The notes below the pieces were generated by a model. It saw only the letters and a program-made list of their open reading frames with translations. It was not told the origin of the DNA and did no database searches. DNA of 64,000 nt, taken from positions 236,200,015-236,264,014 of the forward strand of contig NC_133332.1 in the NCBI RefSeq assembly GCF_042186555.1, read 5' to 3'. The position numbers and the translations under genes are program-made. Each line of letters opens with the position of its first letter. Position 1 is the first letter of the stretch. This document shows positions 56,208 to 64,000 of this stretch, piece after piece. The DNA is from Aquarana catesbeiana. Taxonomy: Eukaryota; Chordata; Amphibia; Anura; Ranidae.

Positions 56208-56665
56208 TCAGTAATAAGAAATACAGAGTTCAGGAGGTCAGCAGTAAGTAATGAAGAGTATAGGGTTCAGAAGTAATTACCTATGAGTTTAGAGGTCAGT
56301 AGTATGTAACACAAAGCGTAGGGGTCGACAGAAAGTAAAGTGAAGTGCAGGGGTGAGGAGTATGTAACGCAGAGTGCAGGGGTCAGGAGTAAGCAAGACA
56401 GGGTTGAGAGAGTTGGTAGGAACACAGAGATTGCAGGTGTCAGTGGCAAGTAAAGCAGTTTAGAGGTCAGTAGTATGTAATGCACAGTGCAGGTGTCAGG
56501 AATAATGAACACAGATTGTAGGGGTCAGGAGTAAGTATTACAGAGTACAAAGGTCAGTTATACATAATACAGTCAGGAGTAAGTAGGGCAGAGTTCATAA
56601 GTCAGCAGTATGTAATGCAGAGTTCAGAGGTCAGTAATATGTAAGGTAGAGTTTATTAGTTATAA
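56208..56665. repeat. Degenerate minisatellite, about 32-bp unit, about 14 copies
   Basis: Units resemble gagt-caggggtcaggagtaa then gtaatgca, for example near 56368, 56462, 56518 and 56570. A short continuation (gtgtagtgcaagggtgagta) appears after the inverted-repeat element at 57279, so that element probably inserted into the array. Confidence 0.8.
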
Positions 56666-56667
56666 TG

Positions 56668-57278
56668 TAGGGTTGCACGGATACAGATAACAGTATAGGT
56701 AACAATACTAACTCATACTAATGCTTTGATGCCTGAAACCGATAACTTTGCGGTGCGATTTAAGCTCATACAAAATGAATGGGCTCAAAGCGCATGTGAT
56801 TTAAACAGGAATTCAGTGCGATTCCTGTTCGAATCACATGCAGTTTCCCCCACCGCACCTGTATGAACCCAGGCTTGTCATAGTGACTTCAGCCTGCATT
56901 CACACAGAAGCAGTGTGGGAAACCTACCCCCTCCCTTTAGAATGTAAGCTCTACGAGCAAGGCCCTCCTCTACCTTTTGTATTGAACTCTACTGTAATTG
57001 TGTTGTCTCCCATATACATTGTAAAGCGCTGCGTAAACTGTTGGCGCTATATAAATCGCATATATTAATAATAATAAAAAAACTGCAAGTGATTCGAGCA
57101 AGAATCGCACCACATTCCTGTTTAAATTGCATACAATTCTTTGCAGTGCAATTTAAATCCATTCATTTTGTATGGGCTCCAAACGAATCAAAAATGGTAT
57201 CGGTGAGCACAAGTATTGGTACACGTATTCGCTGATAAAGAAAAAAAAAAAAAAACAAAAACGTATTGGTCAGCCCTA
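56668..57278. mobile_element. Inverted-repeat element with 'TAGGGTTGCAC' ends
   Basis: Left end tagggttgcacggatac, right end gtattggtcagccctag (imperfect inverse). Interior arms pair (gtgcgatttaagctcataca with cattttgtatgggctccaa-type reversed). Within it lies an L2-like tail (56937-57078). Confidence 0.6.
56937..57078 (+). mobile_element. L2-like LINE 3' tail
   Basis: The stretch attgtaaagcgctgcgtaaa then ttggcgctatataaatcg and a final ataataataa is the well-known 3' end of L2-type LINEs. Only about 140 bases are present. Confidence 0.75.
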
Positions 57279-57285
57279 GTGTAGT

Positions 57286-58438
57286 GCAAGGGTGAGTATG
57301 GGGCACTAAAGGTAGCAGCAGGTTCTCTTGGTCATACATGAGCACAGAGCTGTTGGTGTGGCCCTTGGGGGCACAGTGCTCCTTGCACACCCCTCATCAC
57401 TCAAAACACTCACCTGCCCCCCTAAGTCACTTTCAGTCACTGAGAGACACCAGCCAGGGAGACATGACAACGGGACAGGAAACTACAAGGCTAGGGTTAC
57501 ATTGAGTTATGTGGTTAGGAAAGGTATCCAGGGACTCAGTAGGCTGGGCAATCAGATTCTGAATGGCTCAGGTCAGGAGCTAGGGACATGGTGGGGTCGC
57601 AATTGTCTATTCACATGACCGTAATCAACCAGTTGCTTACCCATGAGTGGCTTTATACAGCAACCACAGACCCTCAATCCAGGCAGAGGTACAGTCCACG
57701 GCTGATGTATTTGGAAAGATGCAAACCCTAAACAGGACTGCAGAGCTACACTCTAATGACACACACCCTAACTATCTGTTTGCCCAATTACTGCTCAATT
57801 ATTAATCTGAAAGCAGGAATTACCAGCCCAATAAAATTTCATAACATATGAACAACATAGTCAGTCCATAATGCTGATTTGCACTAACATTTATATTTTC
57901 AAGACAAGCTTTTGGGATGCTCCCTTTTTCTCAGTCCAAACAGTACTGATAAAAGAAATATGTTACCTAAAAAAGGTGAAAAAAAAACATTATTTTTTGT
58001 TTTGGATAGAGTGGAGAGGGATTAGAACACCTGCAGCGGATGCACAGACACAGTTGCTGCTGTTAATACAACATCCGTGTGATTGCACAGCCCTGCACCC
58101 AGGGTAGGTTCAGGGACACAGCGGCTGTGTCTCAATAGACATGAATAGAACTGCCTGCATGAGGATGCATGGAACACCTGGGCATCTGCGTTCCGGTAAG
58201 CATGGTCCTGCATGGGGAACAAATGTAATTGCCCCATGTAAATGAGACCTAATATGAACTTTTAGGCTCTACTCAAACCTAGCATATTTAAAAACAGATA
58301 TTACATACATTTAATAATTATGCTACCAAAATTAGTGTGTGCTGTAAATTGCCTCCAGCATTCCTCCTGTTTCTTCTTGCTGGAGGCTGCCATTCATACA
58401 ATTCACTAAATCACTGATTTACAGAATTCAAAAAACAG
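57286..58438. other. Stretch without a recognised gene
   Basis: Short open frames without coding character; nothing recognised. Confidence 0.35.
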
Positions 58439-58441
58439 TTA

Positions 58442-58814
58442 GGCCCCTTTCACATGGGCGGACCGTTCGGGTCCACCTGTCCGTTTTATAGGCGGACCAG
58501 AACGGGTGCTCCATACAGGTCTATGGAGCAACGCATATCAGCGGTGACCACGTCCGCTGACATCCAACACGCTCCGATCCGCTAAAGTGCGACAGAGGAA
58601 AACCCTACTTTTCCATCCGTCTGTGGATCGGATGAAAACGGACTCTACGGTCCTTCTTCATCCAATCCCCCATAGAGGAGAGCGGCGCTCTGACAGGTTT
58701 GTCCCTGCACAGTGTGCAGAGACAGACCGGTCATCTGCCTGCTCAGCGGGCATCGACAGAGCGATCCCCCACTGAGCAAAGCAGAGCCCGTACACGGACC
58801 GTGTGAAAGGGCCC
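58442..58814. mobile_element. Harbinger-type MITE, 'GGCCCCTTTCACATGGG' ends
   Basis: TTA at 58439-58441 and 58815-58817 is a 3-bp duplication. Ends ggcccctttcacatgggcgg and ccgtgtgaaagggccc are inverted repeats. Interior rich in cggacc/gtccgc. Confidence 0.88.
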
Positions 58815-58817
58815 TTA

Positions 58818-59025
58818 GGCCTTTGGACACAAAGTCACATGACAAGTCACAGCCTATTGATTTCAATGGCACCCGTTCCCATCTATGCGACTTAAAGTTG
58901 CAGCGACTTTGGTGCATTTCTTTGATGTGATTTTTGATGCAACTTTGATCCAGAGACTGCAAAAATGGATCAAAGTTGCACTCTAAATCGCGAGACTTTG
59001 GGGTTGCAATAGTTAAAACGTAGCC
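58818..59025. mobile_element. Harbinger-type MITE, diverged, adjacent to the previous one
   Basis: Shares TTA 58815-58817 with its neighbour and has TTA again at 59026-59028. Internal agtcacatgacaagtcacag and tgcgacttaaagttgcagcg resemble 21040-21200 and 26890-26960. Confidence 0.6.
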
Positions 59026-59206
59026 TTACAGTCCTGGAATGCTGGGATTGCTAACTGTCAATTTTGCTTGTGGCCCCAACCAAACTGTCAAACCATCAAA
59101 TGTCTGGTGTCAAAACTGATCACATGAGAAGCACCATGGCAGTTGAAGAAAGGATAGGAGGAAAATTCAAAGGGGGGAAAAAAGGTCACAAACCTTGGGA
59201 CTTTTA

Positions 59207-60797
59207 GGCTCCATGCACACTGGAGCTCATAAACGGCCGTTCTGAACATTGGATTGCTGGCAGGAAAATGCTGCTTTAAAAACGAGATTTTATCAGCGTT
59301 TTGCATTGCCGTTAATGCACGTTTAGCAGCGCTAGCTTTTAACCGCGTTTCTCTGCCTCTATTGAAAATCAATGGTTCCCTATGGGAGCCCATTGTTTTG
59401 AATAGAAGTCCCAACAGAAGTCGGATCATCATGATCTGCCTTGCACTGCGACTTGTGTGCTGAGGATGAAGGGGACCCCCCGCCAAAATAAAAAAAAATT
59501 GGCATGGGGTTTCCCCCTTGGACAATACCAGGTCTTTCGGTCTGGTATGGATTTTAAGGGGAACTCCCCGAAAGGGGGTGGGGATGAGCGAGCACCCTAC
59601 CGGGCTCCTCCGCCATCTTATGCCCGCTCTTTTGCTAGCGGTTGCCCAGTCTTCCCCGTCGTCGTCTTCCCTCTGCTCTTCTTCCGATGTTGACACAATG
59701 CTCTCTCCCGCTGGAATGCTGTGTGCTCAACGACTTATATTGGCATGGGGTGTGGTCACCAGGTGATGTCATCCAGTGACACGCCCCTTATGACGTAACG
59801 TCCCATCATGGGGCGGGGTCACTGGATGACATCACCTGGTGACCACGCCCCATGCCAATATAAGTCGTTGCGCACACAGCATTACAGCGGGAGAGAGCAT
59901 CGCGTCAACATCAAAAGAAGAGCAGAGGGAAGAAGACGATGGAGAAACCGGGCCACCGCTAGCAAAAGAGCAGAAGATAGCAGAGGAGCCCAGCAGGAAG
60001 ACAACAGAGTGCGGAGAAGAGGCCAGAGAGTGCGGAGAAGGAAGAGACCCCCGGAGCTGCCTAATAAATTACTTTAAAAAACTGTGTAGCACTAGTGTGT
60101 TTTATTTTTGACACTTTTTTCCAGGTGAATGGGTAGGGGTACTATGTACCCCATACTCATTCACATAGGTTGGGGGGCCAGGATCTGGGGGCCCCCTTAT
60201 TAAAGGGGGCTCCCAAGTTCCGATAAGCCCCTCGCCCGCAGACCCCGACAACCAAAGGCCAGGGTTGTTGGGAAGAGGCCCTTGTCCTCATCAACATGGG
60301 GACAAGGTGCTTTGGGGTGGGGGGTGCAGCGCCCCCCCTGCCCCGAAGCACCTACCCCCATGTTGAGGGCATACGGCCTGGTAAGGTTCAGGGGGGTGCG
60401 CTCACTCGTCCCCACCCCCTTTCCTGACCGGCCGGGCTGCGTGCTCGGATAAGGGTTTGGTATGGATTTTGGGGGGACCCCCACACTGTTTTTTTTGGCG
60501 AAGGGGAGTTCCCCTTAAATTCCATACCAGACCGAAGGGCCTGGTATTGTCCAAGGGGGGAACCCCACGCCAATTTTTTTTCATTTTGGCGGGGGTTCCT
60601 CTTCATCCTCAGCACACAAGTCCGCCGCAAGTCGGATCATTATGATCCGACTTCTGGTGTGACTCCTATTCAAATCAATGGGCTCCCATAGGGAACCAAT
60701 GATTTTGAATAGAGGCAAAGAAATTTATTATTTTTATTAAAAAAAACGCCCAAACTCCAAAAAACAGCCGTTTATGAGCTCCAGTGTGCATGGAGCC
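59207..60797. mobile_element. Large foldback element, 1.6 kb
   Basis: Ends ggctccatgcacactggagc and gctccagtgtgcatggagcc are perfect inverse copies. TTA at 59204-59206 and 60798-60800 flanks them. Inside, a second set of arms meets at about 59790: cgacttatattggcatgggg (59730) against ccccatgccaatataagtcg (59848). Further arm pairs: accccccgccaaaataaaa with ttttcattttggcgggggtt. Open frames of 200 aa (59088-59696, minus) lie in the arms and are low-complexity and Lys/Arg/Glu-rich, not convincing genes. Confidence 0.8.
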
Positions 60798-60960
60798 TTA
60801 AGGTGTTGGGTAGGGCCTTAAAACCTTAAAAGTCCTGAGGTTTGTGACCTCTTTTCCCCTCTTCCTTTGAATTTTCAATATACTGGGATGTGGTGTTTAC
60901 TTTGATTGTGTCTGTCTTATCTTTCAAGAAAAAGGATAGGAGGGTTTAATTCTGCTTTTA

Positions 60961-63514
60961 GCCACGGTTCACATATATACGATGTGGGAACCAGAGCGAT
61001 TCCTGCATCGCATCTCCTTTGCGGGCAGTTCACACTGACACCTGCGAACTACTGTGGGTATCAATACAAAGTTATTAACCACTTAACCACTTCAGCCCCA
61101 GAAGATTTGGCTGCTCAATGACCAGGCCATTTTTTGTGATACGGCACTGCATCGCTTTAACTGACAATTGCGCGGTCATGCAATGCTGTACCCAAACAAA
61201 ATTGACGTCCTTTTTTTGTTGTTGCAAAATTGTCGTTGCAATACTTTATGTCACACCGGAAAAAATACACTTTTTTGGATTAAAAAAAACACAACAGTAA
61301 AGTTAGCCCAATTTTTTTTTTTATATTGTGAAAGATAATGTTACGCCGATAAATTGATACCCAACATGTCACGCTTCAAAACTGCGCCTGCTCGTGGAAT
61401 GATGACAAGCTTTTACCCTTAAAAATCTCCATAGGCGACGTTTACAGGTTACCAGTTTTGAGTTACAGAGGAGGTCTAGGGTTAGAATTATTGCTCTCGC
61501 TCCAACAATCACAAGTGTGGTTTGAGCACCGTTTTCATATGCGGGCGCGACTTGCGTATGTGTTTGCATCTGCGTGTGAGGTTGGCGGAACGTGGCGCTT
61601 TAAAAAGGAAAGGTCTTTTTATTTATTTATTTTTTTGACACTGTCCTTTTTAAAAAAAATAAAAAATATCAGATCTGGGGTCAAAAAGACCTACAATAAA
61701 AAAAAAAAAAAAAAAAAAAATTTATAAGAAAAAAATTTCTCCTTTAACCACTTCGCATCCAGGCCAATTCTGACACTTTGCTCCTACATGTAAAAATCAT
61801 CATTTTTTTGCTAGAAAATTACATAGAACCCCCAAACATTATATATGTTTTTTTTAGACCCTAGAGAATACAATGGCGGTCATTGCAACTTTTTATCTCG
61901 CGCGGTATTTGCGCAGCAATTTTTCAAAAGCATTTTTTTGGTTTCATGCTTTAAAAAAAACCAAAACAGTAAAGTTAGCCCAATTTTTTTTGCATAACGT
62001 CAAAGATGAAGTTACGCCGAGCAAATAGATACCTAATATGTCACGTATCAAAATTGCACACGCTCGTGGAATGGCGCCAAACTTCGGTACTTAAAAATCC
62101 CCATAGGCGACGCTTTAAAAATGTTTACTGGTTACATGTTTAGAGTTACAGAGGAGGACCAGGGCTAGAATTATTGCTCTCACTTTAACGTTTGCGGCGA
62201 CGGTTTGAACACCGTTTTCATATGTGGGAGGGACTTACATATGCATTCACTTCTGCGTGCGAGCACACGGGGACAGGGGCACTTTAAAAAAAAAAAAAAA
62301 ATTTTATTGTTAATTTTACTTAAAAAAAATTTATTTTGACACTATTTAAAAAAAAATGTTTTGATCACTTTTATTCCTATTACAAGGAATGTAAACATCC
62401 CTTGTAATATGAATATGACATGACAGGACCTCTTTACAGTGAATAAATAATAATCAATAAGACCCCACATCTCACCCTTAGGCTGGGAAGCCTAAAATCA
62501 AAAAGAAAAAGGGAAGAAGATCACGGCTTCCCAGCCAAGGCGGCGCCGTTTTTTTTTTAATGCAGAGGCCGGGCGTGATGTCAGAACATCGCGCCCGGCC
62601 TCCGACGATCATAGAGACTCCAGTGTCCATATGGTCCGCCAGAAATCTCTATGCTCAACATCCGGTGCCGGTGGAGCCGTTCTCCGACTCGCCGGTCCCA
62701 ACGATGAGTCAGTAGAAGCACCGAAGGGCGGGGGGAGGGGGGGCTCCCCTTCCGCCGCCCGTAAGAACAATCAAGCGGCGGAACAGCTGCTATGATCGTT
62801 CTTATAGTGTAGGGAATTGCCGGCTGAAAATGCCGATATCTGAATGATGCCTATAGCTACACGTCCTATGATGGCCTGCCAACGGCAAATGGTTAAGAGC
62901 ACTGGGCGTAAGTGACGTTTGACGTCGCTTCTGCCAGTCAATCCTATGGAGTCGAGTGGGGGCCATATTCCCCTCACTTGGCTCCAGGCTGTTCACATGA
63001 GAGGACGCGATATTACCGGACCTGCCGATAGCGGCCGAGACTTAGCGGAGACCCCCGGAGCACGGCGGGGGGCCCTCTCCCGTCCCCGATAAAAGTGATC
63101 TTGCGGCTAATCTGCCGCAGAGACCACTTTTATCTGAAAGCAGACCGCCCGCTGAAGAAGAGGATACCGGGGTTATGGCGGCTATCTGCTGCCATAACAA
63201 TGATATCCCTCTTCAAAGAGCTGATGTATAACGACAGCGGGTGGTAAGTGGTTAACACCCCCAGATCGGTTCGCAGATCGCAGTGCAAACTGTGAATTTG
63301 GAAAGGAATCGGATCAAATGGGTGTGAACATCCATACAATCCGATTCCAGTGTGGGGTAAAAAAAAAAAAAAAAAAGGCTCCTGCACTATTTTCGTGCGA
63401 AACCAATGCGAGTTCAGCCATACAAACTGTTCGCCTGAACTCACATTGCACAGACATCACATGTGATCGGCACAGCAATACGATGTCTGGTATCGCATAT
63501 GTGTGAACCCAGGC
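60961..63514. mobile_element. MITE split by piggyBac-type insertion
   Basis: Left part 60961-61074 begins gccacggttcacatatatac; right part 63256-63514 ends atatgtgtgaacccaggc. The two outer ends are inverted repeats and the internal part matches 22808-23195. Flanks TTA (60958-60960) and TAA (63515-63517). Confidence 0.8.
61079..63251. mobile_element. PiggyBac-type composite, type A left piece plus type B element
   Basis: TTAA at 61075-61078 and 63252-63255. From 61079: ccacttaaccacttcagccc (type A start, also found at 49457). At 61744 a second start, ttaaccacttcgcatccagg (type B), leads into sequence shared with 13327-14368 and 51026-51560. The right end is ..ggtaagtgg. No transposase. The order type A then type B repeats the arrangement at 49457/51026. 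Confidence 0.78.
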
Positions 63515-63715
63515 TAAGGCTGTCAGCAGATCTGTCTCTACAAACTCAGCTGTGCCTAAAAATGGAGAGCAACTGAGCATGTGCAGAGCAGGGTGAAACA
63601 GTGTATTACTGGATTTTAGACACTTATTAATGTAGTACATAAATATACCTGCAAAAGGGACCAGCCTGAAGTCATCTAGCAGGACTTCATTTTCTGATTA
63701 AAAGTTCCACTTTAA

Positions 63716-64000
63716 CTGCTTGCCGACCAGAGCACGACCATATAAGTTGGCACAAAGGCACGGCTGTGCAAATGGGCGTACAGATACGTCCCCTTTAAGA
63801 CGCTGCATTGTGGGTGGGCGCGCGCCCCCACCACGTACTCTGTGACTATGCCTGTGGGTCCCGCAGACTCAATGTCCGCCGCTGTCCCACGATCGTGTCA
63901 CGGAGCAGAACGGGGAGATGCCTTTGCAAACAAGGCATTTTCCCATCTGTCATTTGGAGCAGTGATCACTGTTATGTCAGTGGTAGCCCCGCCCCCCCAC
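63716..64000. mobile_element. PiggyBac-type element start, 'CTGCTTGCCGACC', cut by window end
   Basis: Follows TTAA (63712-63715). ctgcttgccgaccagagcac resembles the 14-base fragment at 43057. Interior GC-rich with cgcgcgcc. The right end lies outside the window. Confidence 0.6.

Noticed and set aside
59088..59696. 202-aa minus-strand open frame.
   Set aside because: It lies in the arms of a foldback element, overlaps mirrored sequence and shows no domain.
1..64000. Bacterial-type systems, CRISPR arrays, phage genes, rRNA or tRNA genes.
   Set aside because: Repeats here are transposon ends and satellites; codon structure, splice signals and element families are vertebrate. No tRNA cloverleaf or regular repeat-spacer array was seen.

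Overview
The window is eukaryotic, intergenic or intronic DNA from a large, transposon-rich vertebrate genome. The mix of Tc1 elements with 'CAGTGCCTTGCAAAAGTATT'-type ends, CR1 and DIRS retroelements, Ty3/Gypsy elements with chromodomains, and very many short inverted-repeat elements with TTAA, TTA/TAA or 8-bp target duplications suggests an anuran, most likely a ranid frog. That taxonomic call is recalled pattern, not a database match. Nothing bacterial is present: no operons, no rRNA or tRNA genes, no CRISPR array.

Layout. 1-7915 is one Ty3/Gypsy (chromovirus-type) element whose 5' LTR runs off the left edge. Its gag is split by a second, younger LTR element (761-4426, minus orientation) with a 5-bp target duplication. 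8693-10296 is a dead Tc1 copy. 11446-13089 is a second Tc1 copy carrying an uninterrupted 339-aa transposase (11664-12683, minus), the only full-length intact protein in the window. 13.2-14.4 kb is a (TA)n tract and a piggyBac-type fragment. 14.6-19.0 kb holds three short minus-strand exons with strong splice sites and matching phases (18938-18972, 18272-18346, 14595-14682). They would encode an acidic stalk and one transmembrane helix of a host membrane protein I cannot name, so much of the window may be introns or flank of that gene. 19-27 kb is a string of MITE-like repeats and a possible LTR. 27.1-30.4 kb is a decayed CR1-like LINE (plus) and 30.6-32.7 kb a decayed DIRS-like element (minus). 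33-41 kb holds more MITEs, two minisatellite tracts (35.6 kb here, 56.2 kb later), a solo LTR inside a MITE (39325-40029) and an internally deleted Tc1 derivative. 41-43 kb is the 5' half of a second Gypsy family. 44.8-46.4 kb is a third Tc1 remnant interrupted by a Harbinger-type MITE with a clean TAA duplication. 48052-54833 is a 6.8-kb nest: an element with hAT-like ends and a perfect 8-bp duplication contains a Harbinger-type MITE and a 5.1-kb TTAA-flanked element with a piggyBac transposase C-terminal fragment. 54.9-64 kb continues with TTAA and TTA MITEs, a 1.6-kb foldback element and another piggyBac-type composite at 61079-63251.

The elements do not form a pathway; their nesting gives a relative order of insertion. 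Gypsy precedes its nested LTR element, the third Tc1 precedes its Harbinger MITE, and the hAT-like element precedes its piggyBac-type insert. Almost all element genes are broken by frameshifts, stops, deletions or loss of catalytic residues. Best candidates for a second look are the intact Tc1 transposase, the gag-like LTR element with an internal repeat, the composite hAT/Harbinger unit that appears twice, the recurring tandem arrangement of piggyBac-type ends, and the unidentified host exons.
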